From positions 62,001-126,000 of the forward strand of contig NZ_MWUM01000011.1 in assembly GCF_002028455.1 (NCBI RefSeq): a stretch of DNA of 64,000 bases, given 5' to 3'. This DNA comes from Zoogloea sp. LCSB751 (lineage in GTDB: Bacteria; Pseudomonadota; Gammaproteobacteria; Burkholderiales; Rhodocyclaceae). The notes below the pieces were generated by a model that saw nothing but the letters and a program-made list of their open reading frames with translations, did not search any database and was not told where the DNA came from. Below are positions 16,642-25,780 of this stretch, piece after piece. The number at the start of each line of letters is the position of its first letter. The first letter of the stretch is position 1. A program made the translations under genes and the position numbers.

Positions 16642-19342
16642 GGTCCGTCTCCTGGTTGATGACGTGGTCGGGGGCGCTGCCGAGGGCCGTGCTGCCGAGG
16701 ACGAAGGGCGGCTTGGGCGATTCGGCGAAGCAGTCGAACAGGGTGCGCTGCGGGTAGATGTTCTTCATCGTCGTGAGGGCGTCGATCAGCGCCAGCAGCT
16801 TGGCTTGCCGGTCGGCACTGGTGACGCCGGCGTGCAGCGACAGCCAGTCCCGGTAGGCGAGCTCGAAGCGGGCCATGTCGTCGGCGTTCACCCAGCAGAT
16901 CTTGGGTAGCAGGTGGGCCGGCACCTCGCTGCGGATCACGTGCTCGGCGAAGTTGCGGAAATCCATCTGCTGGAAGCGCCCGGCGTAGGCCGGCAGCACG
17001 ATCTGCAGGCGCCAGGAATAAGGATCGGCATCGGCGCAGTCGCTGCAATCGCTGTCCACGCAGATCGGCAGCAGCGGGTCGTCGTCCTGGCCGGGGCGCA
17101 GCAGCAGGTTCTCGATGACGTACAAGCCTTCGCCGCTGTAGTGGTCGCGCAGGTAGTCGGCCAGGTCGGCGATCACGTTGCGCGCCGCCGCTTCGCTGGG
17201 GAAGCCCTCGACACGCCGCGCCAGCCGCTGGCCGTCGGCATCGACGACGCTGAAGTAGAAGCGCTGGTCGTTGCCCTGGACGATGCGGTAGTGCTGGTCG
17301 TCGGCCTGCTGGCCGCGGGTGATCGCGGCGATCATGCGGGCGCGGGCGTCCTCGCGGCTGGCGAAGTTGGCGGTGGACGACAGCAGGATCTTGTTGTCGC
17401 TGGCGCGGTAGATGCGGAAGCGGAATTCGTCGCCGGGGGTGGTGTCGATCTCGGCGTAGGTCTCGTAGGACACCGCGCCGAGGTTGCGGCGGCTGAAGTC
17501 GGCGATACCGAGCAGGCGCGCCAGGCGCTTTTCTAGGCCGCTGACGTTGGGGCTGTTCCACAGGTTGGTGGGGCTGTCGAGGCTCTGGTCGTAGGCGCCG
17601 GCGCGGTTGGCGGACAGTTCGGCGGCGTCGGCCAGGAAGGCGCACTTGTCGGCGATCACGTCATCTTCGGTGTGGGCGAAGGCGGAGGCCATCGCCGCAG
17701 CGTACTCGGAGAAGTCCTCGCCGAGGCGGGCCAGCAGGTGGTCGAGCAGGCGGTGCTGGCGGGTCGCCGCTTCGGCCGGCGTCTCCTGCAGGTTGGCGAG
17801 CAGGGTCGGGGTGACGTCGGCGGCATACACCCGGTCGTGGCCGACGATGCTGTCCACGGTCTGTGCGGCCAGCACGTGGGCGTCGTCGGGCAGGCCATCG
17901 AAGCGGTCGGCTGCGGCGGTGAGCTCGGCCGGCGCCACCGACAGCAGGCTGGCGGCTTGGGCGAGCTGGGCCAGGTCGTTGGCGATCTGCTGGTCGAAGA
18001 AGGTGAGGTAGGCCTTCAGCTGCAACACCTGGGCCTGGCGCTGCGCGTCCGGGTTGCCGGCCAGGCCGGCCGGGCCGAGGCCGTAGAGGGGCGGGAAGTC
18101 GAGCTGCACCGAGCGGTAGGCGGCGAGGTCGCGCCAGCGCCCGTCGGGCACCGGCAGGTCTTCGGCGCGGGGCGTTTCGACAGCTTGGCGGGCGGCTTCG
18201 AGCAGCGCATCAAGGCGGCTGCGCACGGCGGTGGGCATCTGCGCGAGGTTCCAGCCGGCCACCGGCAGGCCGCGCTTGCGGAACACCAGCCGGCCGGCCG
18301 GCGTCTCGCCGTCGGTATCGATGGCCAGGCGCGGCAGGTGGCCGGCGCTGACCGGCACCCGCCAGCGGTTGGGCACCGGCTGCGGGTTGCCGCTGCCGTC
18401 GAGGGGATTGAGGACGATGTCGGTGATTGCATGGACGCCGGGCACATCCATCAGCACGCCGATCAGGTCGGACAGGCGCAGCTCGGCGGGCAGTTCGGAG
18501 GCCGCCAGGTCGGCTTCGTCGATGAAGCCGTCCTGCAGTGCCGGGCCGTCGAAGATGTCGTCCACGCCGCGCCGGCGGCCGTCGGCCAGCGGGCGGGCAC
18601 GCATCTGGGCCAGGCTGTAGCTGGGCACTGGCGGGGCGATGGCCTGGGCGGCGGCGAACAGCAGGCGGGCGGCGACCTCGGTGACGTCGGCGGTGGCCTC
18701 CAGATCCAGTTCGGCGCACAGGGCGAATCTCTCCGTCGGCACCGGCTCGATGGCGACGAAGTCCTCGCACAGGTTGCGCTGGGCCTCCAGCGTGGCGCGC
18801 ACCGTGCGCAGCACCGGCTCGCGCTCGGCCTGGGTGTTCACCGCGTCCATGAAGTCGATGGCGACCCGGTACAGGCCGCGGATGCGCACTTCCCGGTAGT
18901 GGCTGTGGGCCGGTGGGGTGCGGGCGAGCTGGCGCTGCAGCAGGTCGGCGTACAGGGGCGGCGCGTCGGCGGGCATGATCCAGGCGTTCTTCACGCCGGG
19001 CAGGTCGATCAGCTGCTTGCGCCAGTCGAGGACGGTCAGCGGGCGCGTCGGCAACACCCGCCGGGCCCGGTGGAAGCGGTCGGCGAGGGCCAGGGATGCG
19101 CCGGGCGGTGGGGTCAGCAGGTCTTCCAGCGGCAGCTCGGCCCGGTAGCCCAGCTCGGACTGGGCCCAGGTGACCAGTTCGAGGATCGTGATGCCCGGGT
19201 CGTGCAGGTTGTGGTCGGTCCAGGTGGCGCCGGCGAGGCGGCGCAGCAGGGCCAGCCCCTCGTCGTAGAGGGCCTGGGCGTCGCGGCCAGCGGGCTCGGG
19301 GGCGCGTGGCAGCGTGGGCGGTATGGACAGAGGGGTGGCCAT
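16634..19342 (-). CDS. eCIS large baseplate protein (Afp12-like)
   Basis: A 902-aa protein. The N-terminus contains WTDHNLHDPGITILEL at about 41-56, a hallmark of the putative baseplate assembly proteins in eCIS and related phage tails. The C-terminal half carries a repeated region with the mixed alpha/beta character of these wedge proteins and ends with a segment common to Afp12-like proteins. The start is the ATG whose A overlaps the stop of the upstream baseplate gene by one base; longer upstream reading in this frame runs antisense to nothing and is a shadow of that gene. It should form the outer baseplate wedge, linking the hub to fibres. The next gene starts 8 bases before this stop. 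Confidence 0.85.
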   Translation of the reverse strand: MATPLSIPPTLPRAPEPAGRDAQALYDEGLALLRRLAGATWTDHNLHDPGITILELVTWAQSELGYRAELPLEDLLTPPPGASLALADRFHRARRVLPTRPLTVLDWRKQLIDLPGVKNAWIMPADAPPLYADLLQRQLARTPPAHSHYREVRIRGLYRVAIDFMDAVNTQAEREPVLRTVRATLEAQRNLCEDFVAIEPVPTERFALCAELDLEATADVTEVAARLLFAAAQAIAPPVPSYSLAQMRARPLADGRRRGVDDIFDGPALQDGFIDEADLAASELPAELRLSDLIGVLMDVPGVHAITDIVLNPLDGSGNPQPVPNRWRVPVSAGHLPRLAIDTDGETPAGRLVFRKRGLPVAGWNLAQMPTAVRSRLDALLEAARQAVETPRAEDLPVPDGRWRDLAAYRSVQLDFPPLYGLGPAGLAGNPDAQRQAQVLQLKAYLTFFDQQIANDLAQLAQAASLLSVAPAELTAAADRFDGLPDDAHVLAAQTVDSIVGHDRVYAADVTPTLLANLQETPAEAATRQHRLLDHLLARLGEDFSEYAAAMASAFAHTEDDVIADKCAFLADAAELSANRAGAYDQSLDSPTNLWNSPNVSGLEKRLARLLGIADFSRRNLGAVSYETYAEIDTTPGDEFRFRIYRASDNKILLSSTANFASREDARARMIAAITRGQQADDQHYRIVQGNDQRFYFSVVDADGQRLARRVEGFPSEAAARNVIADLADYLRDHYSGEGLYVIENLLLRPGQDDDPLLPICVDSDCSDCADADPYSWRLQIVLPAYAGRFQQMDFRNFAEHVIRSEVPAHLLPKICWVNADDMARFELAYRDWLSLHAGVTSADRQAKLLALIDALTTMKNIYPQRTLFDCFAESPKPPFVLGSTALGSAPDHVINQETDHG

Positions 19343-22300
19343 CAGCTCACCTCGGCGATCAGGTGGTCGGGCGCGGAGACGAGGATCACGTCCGGCGCGT
19401 CGGGGGCCAGCTCGGGCCGGTCTTCGGCCGGGCGGTCGGCGAAGCACAGGCGGAAGTCGGTGACGTAATCCACCCACGGCAGGCCTTCGACGAAATCCAC
19501 CAGTGCCGAGCGCAGCACGCGGCCGCCGAATTCGAGGGCGCCGCCGGCGTCGAAGGCCCACGGCGACAGGGCACGCAGCAGGGCCTGGTTGATCTGCGCG
19601 CGGTAGTAGCTGAAGGCGTAGCCGGGCCGCATGGCGACCTTGAAATCCACCTGCACGGCCCGGTAGGCCGGGTTGCGCACGGCCAGTGTGGTAGCGTCCA
19701 GCCCCATCGGTGCGCGGGCCAGCAGGAAGGCCTTGATCCGCTCCAGGGTGTCCAGGTCCACCCGCGGCTGCAGCGGGTCCACCGCGTTGCGGTTGCGCAG
19801 GTCCGGCACCACCACCACGCGCACGTGGCCGGGGGCCAGCCACGACGTGTCGCTGGCGTGGGGGATGCACTTGATGCGGTCCACCGCCGGGAAGGCCTGC
19901 AGCACCAGGCGCTCGTAGTCCCAGCGGGCGATGGCCCGGTTGCGGTGGCGCAGGCGTTCGGCGGCGCGGCGGGCCAGTGCGGCGGCGTCTTCCTGCAGCG
20001 CGCCGCCGAAGGACGCGTAAGGCTGGCTGACCGTCTTCAAGGTTGGTGCCGGTGCCACGAAGCGCGCGATGCTGCCAGCCGGCAGCGCGCTGGCCAGGTG
20101 ACCGGCAGCGTTGGCGTGGTCCTCGAAGACCGCCTCGAAGGCGTTGGCATGCACGCCGACCAGGCGGCAGGCGGCTTCCGGTTGCGTCGCGATGGCGGCC
20201 CGCAGCCAGATCAGGCCGGCCGGCAGGCGGGTGTTGTCGGTGGTGGCGTCGGTGGGCAGCACCACGCTGACGAGGCCGCTGGCGCGCAGCTCGCGGCTGC
20301 TGTCGAGGGTCAGCTCGGCGCCGCTGGCGAGGGGCCGCCAGGCGTTGTCGGCGAGCACTGCCCAGCTCAGGCGCTGGGCATTGGCGAGGGGATCGGCGCT
20401 GCCCTCGGCGACCTGGAACAGCAGGCTCAGCGGGTCGCCCGGGGCGAGGCCGGACAGGCCGATGAGCAGCTCGCCGGCGTCCCGGTGCGGCGGCAGCAGC
20501 GGGATGGGGCCGGCCTGCAGCCATGGGTGGCGGCCGCTGAGCCAGGCGTGCTCCCGCGACACGCCGAAGGCGTCCACGTGGAAGAACTCCACTTCGGCGT
20601 TGGCGAAGCTGGCGTCGCTGTCGTCGTCCACCCGGCTCGGCCCGGCGTCGGCCTGGTAGGACAGGCTGATCTCCTGGGCCTTCGGCGTCCATGGTTCGCC
20701 GAGGATCACCTTCGGCGTGGCGAGCAGGCCGGCGACGGCCTCGCTGCGCCAGGCGGCGTGGAGTAGATCGGTGTTCAGCGCCAGGGTGATGAAGCCGGCC
20801 CGCGGGGTGCTGGCGATCGGTGTGTCGGAGGCCACGCCGCGGCGCAGGCGCAGGAAGCCGGCCTCCCGGCGGGCATAGGCGCTGCCGGCGCGGGCGAAGG
20901 CTTCGTAGACCGTGGTCCAGCGGTAGGGGCGACGCTGGCCGGCGCGGCTGGCGGCGCTCAGGTCGAGAAGGCTGCGGCCGCCGGCGGCCGGTGCCAGGCA
21001 GACCGGCCCGGCCGGATGGGCGCCGCCGGCATCGGCCCATTCCGCCTGGGCCCACACGCCGCTGGAGAGGCTGCCCTGGCCGGAGTAGTGGGCATACAGC
21101 GCGCTGAGGGCCTCCTGGGTGGTCGGCGCGCCCTGCCAGCCGACTTGCAGGCTGAGGGCCGACAGGCGCTTGCCGAGGGCTTCCGGGCAGCCCACGTAGA
21201 AGCGCGTGCCGATGCCGGGCTGCGGGCCGAAGGGGAGGAAGGCCTTCTTCGGATCGAGCTGGCCGAAATCGCTTTCGAGGGCCAGCGTGCGCAGGCCGTC
21301 CGCCTTCACGCCGATGCGCGCCCGGCGCAGCTTGAGGCCGGCGAGGCGGCCGAAGGCGGAGGAGCCTTCCTTGAGCATCAGCTGGAGTACCGGCAGCCCG
21401 GCCGGGAAGGCCTGCTGATGGAGCGCCGGGCTGGCGTCGACGATGGCCGGTTGTGTCGTGTCGATGCGCAGGCTGAAGGCCCAGCTGCCAGCGGCCAGCG
21501 TGGAGTCGGCGCGGGCGATGGGGAAGGGGCCGAGCCAGCCCTTGGGGCCGGACAGGCGCGCCTCGAAGGCGTCGGCGAGCTGCTCGCCGCTATGTGTTGC
21601 CGGGTCGATGCCGTCCAGCTCCAGGCCGACGTCGATCTGGCGGCTGCCTTCGGCGAGGCGCAGCACCGCCGACGCGAGGGCGAAGCCGACCGGCGCGTCG
21701 GGCAGCGCGACTTCATCGCTCCGGCGCACGCCGAAGGGGTGCCAGCTGGGTGGATCGGTGGCCAGCTTCGCGCCGAGGCCGTTGGCGGAATCGGCCACCG
21801 GCGCGAAGCGCAGCCGGCCGTCGCTGCCGAGGGCGATGCTGCGCAGGCTGGCGATGCGCGCCTGGGTGGCGACCATCGGGCGGACCGGCCGGTAGAACAG
21901 CGGCTGCTGGCGGGCGTCCTTGCCGGCGGCCAGCAGCGCGTCGGTGCCGATCTCCAGCGGCGTGGCGCCTTTCTTCAGCTCGACCAGCACATGTACGTGG
22001 TCGGCGACCGGTGGGCGCGGCGCGAAACCGAGCACCGTCTGCATCTGGAAATCCAGGTGCTTGCGGGTGAAGTCGTTGAGCAGCGCGCGCGGGCGGGCGG
22101 CGACTTGGAAGGCGGCGACCAGCAGGGCCAGGTGTGGCGGCAGCGCGCCGCTGTCGTCATCGGCCAGCGCGGCGAGGCGGGCCTGGTAGTCTGCATCGCT
22201 TTCGCCGCTGGCCTGTTGCGGCAGGAAGTCGCGCCAGTCGTCGGACGGCAGGCGCGGGTCGGCGCCGTAGTAGTTGAGATGGCCGGCCAGCGCGGCGGCG

Positions 22301-22431
22301 GCGCGCAGCAGGCCGCCCACCTTGCGGTCGTCCAGCGGCGCCGAGGCCGGATCGAGATGCGGGTCTAGGCGGTCCGCCTGGCGGGTGCCGGCGGCGGCGA
22401 TGAGGGCGGCGAGGATCTCGTGCCGGGCCAT
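19342..22431 (-). CDS. eCIS baseplate J-family wedge protein (Afp11-like)
   Basis: A 1029-aa protein. The last 200 residues have the baseplate-J/gp6 character: a VRNPAYRAVQVDFKVAMRPG segment, then an amphipathic stretch through GYAFSYYRAQINQALLRALSP and a closing block around LPWVDYVTDFRLCF. The N-terminal 100 residues are helical and followed by beta-rich repeats. It lies 6 bp after the gp25-like gene and overlaps the start of the Afp12-like gene by one base, matching afp9/10-11-12 order. Function: forms the triangular wedge of the baseplate around the hub. There is good agreement between sequence and context, although large baseplate proteins diverge quickly. Confidence 0.85.
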   Translation of the reverse strand: MARHEILAALIAAAGTRQADRLDPHLDPASAPLDDRKVGGLLRAAAALAGHLNYYGADPRLPSDDWRDFLPQQASGESDADYQARLAALADDDSGALPPHLALLVAAFQVAARPRALLNDFTRKHLDFQMQTVLGFAPRPPVADHVHVLVELKKGATPLEIGTDALLAAGKDARQQPLFYRPVRPMVATQARIASLRSIALGSDGRLRFAPVADSANGLGAKLATDPPSWHPFGVRRSDEVALPDAPVGFALASAVLRLAEGSRQIDVGLELDGIDPATHSGEQLADAFEARLSGPKGWLGPFPIARADSTLAAGSWAFSLRIDTTQPAIVDASPALHQQAFPAGLPVLQLMLKEGSSAFGRLAGLKLRRARIGVKADGLRTLALESDFGQLDPKKAFLPFGPQPGIGTRFYVGCPEALGKRLSALSLQVGWQGAPTTQEALSALYAHYSGQGSLSSGVWAQAEWADAGGAHPAGPVCLAPAAGGRSLLDLSAASRAGQRRPYRWTTVYEAFARAGSAYARREAGFLRLRRGVASDTPIASTPRAGFITLALNTDLLHAAWRSEAVAGLLATPKVILGEPWTPKAQEISLSYQADAGPSRVDDDSDASFANAEVEFFHVDAFGVSREHAWLSGRHPWLQAGPIPLLPPHRDAGELLIGLSGLAPGDPLSLLFQVAEGSADPLANAQRLSWAVLADNAWRPLASGAELTLDSSRELRASGLVSVVLPTDATTDNTRLPAGLIWLRAAIATQPEAACRLVGVHANAFEAVFEDHANAAGHLASALPAGSIARFVAPAPTLKTVSQPYASFGGALQEDAAALARRAAERLRHRNRAIARWDYERLVLQAFPAVDRIKCIPHASDTSWLAPGHVRVVVVPDLRNRNAVDPLQPRVDLDTLERIKAFLLARAPMGLDATTLAVRNPAYRAVQVDFKVAMRPGYAFSYYRAQINQALLRALSPWAFDAGGALEFGGRVLRSALVDFVEGLPWVDYVTDFRLCFADRPAEDRPELAPDAPDVILVSAPDHLIAEVS

Positions 22432-22437
22432 GGTCGC

Positions 22438-22863
22438 CTATCCCCGGCGGGCGGCGCGGGCCGCTTCGCTGCCTTCGCCCTGGTAGAACGGGAAGACCAG
22501 GTTGAAGCGCGAGTTGGTGCTGCGCACCAGGTAGTCGAGGCGGATCGTCAGGACCCCCTCCATCAGCCGGCTGTCGTCGATGTCCAGCGCCTCGACGCGG
22601 ATGCGCGGCTCATAGACCAGCACGGTGGTGAGGATGCGGTCCTTGAGGACGCTGGTGAGGGTGGTGCTGACGGGCTCGAACATCAGCTCGTGCATGTCCA
22701 GCCCGTACTTGGGCTGCAGGAAGCGCTCGCCCGGTGCGGTGCCGAACAGGATGTGCAGGCTGGCCTGGATGTCGGCTTCGTCCTCGGTCATGCGCACGCT
22801 GCCGTTGGCGAAGCTCGGCGGGAAGGACCAGCCGCGGCCGAGGAAGGAGGGCGTGTCGCTCAT
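22438..22863 (-). CDS. gp25-like baseplate protein (Afp9-like)
   Basis: A 141-aa protein of the gp25/lysozyme-like baseplate family. It starts with SFLGRGWSFPPSFA, carries the EADIQASLHILFGTAPGERF segment (about 28-47) and the conserved YGLDMHELMFEP block, and ends in a beta-rich part. This is the usual signature of the small wedge protein that contacts the first sheath ring and triggers contraction. It is 10 bp downstream of the PAAR gene and 6 bp upstream of the large wedge gene. Compared with the Afp cluster, the PAAR and gp25 genes are in swapped order here. Confidence 0.92.
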   Translation of the reverse strand: MSDTPSFLGRGWSFPPSFANGSVRMTEDEADIQASLHILFGTAPGERFLQPKYGLDMHELMFEPVSTTLTSVLKDRILTTVLVYEPRIRVEALDIDDSRLMEGVLTIRLDYLVRSTNSRFNLVFPFYQGEGSEAARAARRG

Positions 22864-22873
22864 CGCGGGCTCC

Positions 22874-23146
22874 TCAGCCGATCTGCACCGTGGGTTCGCC
22901 GATCGCCGGGCTGGCGCCGCAGCCGCAGCTGTCGCCGACCCGCAGGGCCGGCTTGCCGCCGATCAGCACGGTGGCGCTGCCGGCCACGAAGGGGGTCACC
23001 GGCGGGTGCGGCGGCGGGATCACGCAGCTGTGCAGGTCGCCGAGCACGGCGGCGGGTATGCCGCCGATCAGCACGGTGGGTACGCCGGGGCCGGTGACGG
23101 TGCCGCCATGGACGCTCAGATCGGTGACGCGGGCTGCATTGGGCAT
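22874..23146 (-). CDS. PAAR-domain spike tip protein (Afp10-like)
   Basis: A 90-aa protein made almost entirely of a PAAR domain. It starts MPNAARVTDLSVHGG and contains paired VLIGGIPAAVLGD and VLIGGKPALRVGD motifs, with His and Cys residues (DLHSCV, DSCGCG) suitable for the structural metal site at the tip. PAAR proteins sharpen the VgrG-type spike and can carry effectors; this one has no extension, so it is probably a plain tip. It lies 19 bp after the spike gene. Confidence 0.93.
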   Translation of the reverse strand: MPNAARVTDLSVHGGTVTGPGVPTVLIGGIPAAVLGDLHSCVIPPPHPPVTPFVAGSATVLIGGKPALRVGDSCGCGASPAIGEPTVQIG

Positions 23147-23165
23147 GGTGTCCTCGGGCGTGCGT

Positions 23166-24875
23166 TCAGTTGATCTGCACCAGCGAACCCTTGAGCTTGG
23201 CGATGGCCGGCGTGGTGGCTTCCAGCCCGCCGCTGCCTTCCAGCTTGAGGGCGGCGCCGGCCTTGATGTCGAGGGCTGCGGCGGTCTTGATCTCGCCGGC
23301 CGCGCCGACGTCGAGCTTGGTGTCGGTGCCGGTCTTGATGCTGAGGGCTTTGGCGCTCTCGACGGTGATGCCGTCGCTGTCGAGCTTGATGCTGTTGCCG
23401 TTCTTGTCCTTCAGCAGCACCGAGCCCTGGTCGTCGTCGAAAATGAGCTGCTGCTCGGCCGGGGTGGTGATGGTCAGCACCACCTTGTCGTCGTTGATGT
23501 GCAGCTTGATGCCGCTGCGGCTGACGAAGACTTTCTCGTGGTTGTCGTTGCTCGGGGTGAGCGGCGCGGCCTTGGCGCTGCTGTGGAGCATGCCGAGGAT
23601 CACCGCGGCGCGTGGGTCGTCGTCGAGGAAGCCGACCACCACCTCGTCGCCGATCTCCGGGCGGATCATCACGCCGCGCTGGTCGCCGGCGTCGCCGGCA
23701 GCGACCCGCGCCCACACGCCGTCGCTGGCCGGATCGACGAGGGGCAGGCGCACGCGCACGCGGAACTCGTTTTCCGGGTCTTCGTTGTCGGTGACCACAC
23801 CGATCTGCAGGCCGTGGGTCGGCGCCAGCAGGCTGGTGCTGCGGCGGGCTTCGAGGCGTTCCCGGCGGGCCGGGTCTTCCGGTACGCCGCCGAACTGCAG
23901 GTGGGTGCGCCAGCCCTGCACGGTGTCCATCTCGTGGCGTACGCCGGTGACCAGCACCTTGCCGCTGAAATGCTGGCCGACGCCGGCCAGCTCGACCACG
24001 TCGCCGGGCTGGACCTGGCCGAGGCCGATGCACATCGCGCGGCCACTCACCTGGTCGAGGCGGGCGTGGGCAAAGCGGGCGTCGGCAGCGGCGGTGGCCT
24101 CGGCGTCGGGCAGCATCGCGTGGCGCAGTTCGAGGGCGTCCACGCCCATCGCGGCGGCGAGGTCGTCGGGCTTCAGGTCGCCGGGGCCGCTGAAGGACGG
24201 CGGGCTGGCGTCGAGGGTGTGGACGGCCTGGTCGGCGGCGCTCCAGGTCAGTGTCTTGACGGCCTGGGTCTGCTGGCGGGCGTCCACCTCGGCGTCGAAT
24301 TCGAGCAGCGTGGCGCCGTAGTTGAGGCTCGCCACGGCGGCGGCGCTGGCGTCCGGCGCGCGGGTTTCCAGGTCGGCGCCGCGGGTCAGCACCAGCTGGC
24401 CGTTGGCCTGGGCGCGGGTGACGAGAAAGTCCCAGTCGGTGCAGTCGTACTGGACCAGGTGCTTGTGGCTCACCGTGGTGCTGGCAGCCGTCATGTTGAT
24501 GCCGGCGTCGGAGCACAGCTGGCTAATCACGTCGCCGTCGGTCATGTCCAGGTAGGTGGCGCCGTGGCGCTTGAGGCTCATCTTGGTGGCAGCGTGGCGG
24601 CATTCGACGAGCAGCTGCGGCGGCGAACCTTCGCGCACCTTGAGGCGCTGGCGCACCACCAGGCCCTTGAACAGCAGGTCGGGCTGATTGCCGGCGCCGG
24701 CCAGCACCTCGACCTCGGCGCCGGGGGCGAACAGCGCGTCGTTGCTGAGCGGGAAGTCGCCGCCGGAGGCGCTGCCGTCCTGGTAGGCGAGGCGTGCGAA
24801 GGCGATGTGGTTGGCGGTGTTCACCACGCTCACCGACAGCAGCTGGTGGCTGCGGGGCACGGGGTTGCCGCCCAC
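23166..24875 (-). CDS. VgrG-like central spike protein (Afp8-like)
   Basis: A 569-aa protein with gp27/gp5-type architecture. The N-terminal two thirds form the hub, including LLVECRHAATKMSLKRHG and a phage-late-control-D-like region. An OB-fold region follows at about 340-430 (IGVVTDNEDPENEFRVRVRL, then GDEVVVGFLDDDP). The C-terminal third is a repetitive beta-helix rich in D/K/S/T (SIKLDSDGITVESAKALSIK). It forms the spike on which the tube nucleates. The GTG at 24875 is the only usual start in the 58-bp gap, but in-frame residues just upstream (AEHREFTIK) also resemble the family N-terminus, so initiation may be at a rare codon slightly upstream. It sits between the LysM and PAAR genes. 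Confidence 0.9.
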   Translation of the reverse strand: MGGNPVPRSHQLLSVSVVNTANHIAFARLAYQDGSASGGDFPLSNDALFAPGAEVEVLAGAGNQPDLLFKGLVVRQRLKVREGSPPQLLVECRHAATKMSLKRHGATYLDMTDGDVISQLCSDAGINMTAASTTVSHKHLVQYDCTDWDFLVTRAQANGQLVLTRGADLETRAPDASAAAVASLNYGATLLEFDAEVDARQQTQAVKTLTWSAADQAVHTLDASPPSFSGPGDLKPDDLAAAMGVDALELRHAMLPDAEATAAADARFAHARLDQVSGRAMCIGLGQVQPGDVVELAGVGQHFSGKVLVTGVRHEMDTVQGWRTHLQFGGVPEDPARRERLEARRSTSLLAPTHGLQIGVVTDNEDPENEFRVRVRLPLVDPASDGVWARVAAGDAGDQRGVMIRPEIGDEVVVGFLDDDPRAAVILGMLHSSAKAAPLTPSNDNHEKVFVSRSGIKLHINDDKVVLTITTPAEQQLIFDDDQGSVLLKDKNGNSIKLDSDGITVESAKALSIKTGTDTKLDVGAAGEIKTAAALDIKAGAALKLEGSGGLEATTPAIAKLKGSLVQIN

Positions 24876-24933
24876 CTTGATGGTGAACTCCCGGTGTTCC
24901 GCGGCGATGGGGAGGGTGCGGGCGGGGGAAATT

Positions 24934-25602
24934 TCACTTCTCCAGGGGCGGGAAGACCACGCGCGTGCCCGCCGGCAGCTGGCGGAAACCGTCCAGGCCG
25001 TTGGCCCGTGCCACGCCGGGGGCGTAGCGCGGATCGCCGTAGATCGCGGTGCACAGCGCGGCGAGGGTTTCGCCGGCGTGCACGATGCGCACGTGGGTCA
25101 GGTCGGGGGACGCGTCCTGGGCCAGCGCGACGCGGGTCTGGTCGTCCGAGTTGTCGGTGAAGACGGCGGTGATCACCGCCCGCAGCGGCACGCCGCTGGG
25201 CTTGAAGAGCTTGTAGACGATGGACGCGCTCTTGAGGACGCAGCGCTTCACCTGGATGCGGCCCCACATCACCTTGAGGTAGTTGGGGCGGTGAATGTCG
25301 CCGTTGTAGCCGGTGACGGTCTGGAAGGATTCGACCTTCTGCTGTACGTCGAGGGGCCGCCCGTTGGCGCCGGTGCCGTCGAGGAAGAACACCAGGTTGA
25401 GGTCGCCCGGTTTGACCTTCTTGAAGTCCATGCGGCTGCCGGTGGTGCCGCTGCCCTGGCCGCTGTCGTACTCCATCTCGTAGGCGAGGGTGATCTCGGC
25501 CGGGTTCACATAGGCCTCGAAGCTGCCGATGGCGGCGCCGCTGTAGTCGGCTTTGGAGTAGGCCTCGATGCGCAGGTGCTCGAGCTGTCCGCGTTCCGGC
25601 AT
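24934..25602 (-). CDS. LysM-domain baseplate/tube adaptor (Afp7-like)
   Basis: A 222-aa protein. Residues 1-165 resemble the CIS tube-initiator/hub adaptor, with SFEAYVNPAEITLAYEMEYD near 28-47 and a conserved IHRPNYLKVMWGR segment. The C-terminal 55 residues are a LysM-like module (GETLAALCTAIYGDPRYAP, then ANGLDGFRQLPAGTRVVFPP). Afp7-type proteins clamp the spike to the first tube ring and the LysM part is built into the baseplate rather than used on cell walls. The gene begins 3 bp after the small DUF5908 gene and ends 58 bp before the spike start. Confidence 0.9.
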   Translation of the reverse strand: MPERGQLEHLRIEAYSKADYSGAAIGSFEAYVNPAEITLAYEMEYDSGQGSGTTGSRMDFKKVKPGDLNLVFFLDGTGANGRPLDVQQKVESFQTVTGYNGDIHRPNYLKVMWGRIQVKRCVLKSASIVYKLFKPSGVPLRAVITAVFTDNSDDQTRVALAQDASPDLTHVRIVHAGETLAALCTAIYGDPRYAPGVARANGLDGFRQLPAGTRVVFPPLEK

Positions 25603-25605
25603 GGC

Positions 25606-25767
25606 TCAGGGCTCCTGTTGCTGGCGCAGGATCTCCAGCACCTGGGCGACGCATTCGGCGATCAGGGCCTGCTTGTCGAGCTGCGCCGGCGGCGGGCTGG
25701 CCGCACCGCCGGATTCGGCGTTGCCGACTTCCACCGAGATCACCACTTCATCGACGATGATGGGCAT
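25606..25767 (-). CDS. Small DUF5908 family eCIS protein (Afp6-like)
   Basis: A 53-aa gene, easily missed because of its size. The product begins MPIIVDEVVISVEVG, has a short Gly/Pro-rich hinge (SGGAASPPPAQ) and a C-terminal helix LIAECVAQVLEILRQQQEP. This layout, an N-terminal beta strand plus a C-terminal helix, fits the DUF5908 family that follows the second tube gene in most eCIS loci (afp6). Tight spacing supports translation: 13 bp after the second tube stop and 3 bp before the LysM gene start. The role is unknown; proposed roles in other systems include a small baseplate or assembly factor. Confidence 0.78.
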   Translation of the reverse strand: MPIIVDEVVISVEVGNAESGGAASPPPAQLDKQALIAECVAQVLEILRQQQEP

Positions 25768-25780
25768 GACGGACTCCGTT

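Noticed and set aside
19343..21055. N-terminal extension of the Afp12-like protein
   Set aside because: The extension is the out-of-frame shadow of the Afp11-like gene; the real ATG at 19342 overlaps that gene's stop by one base.
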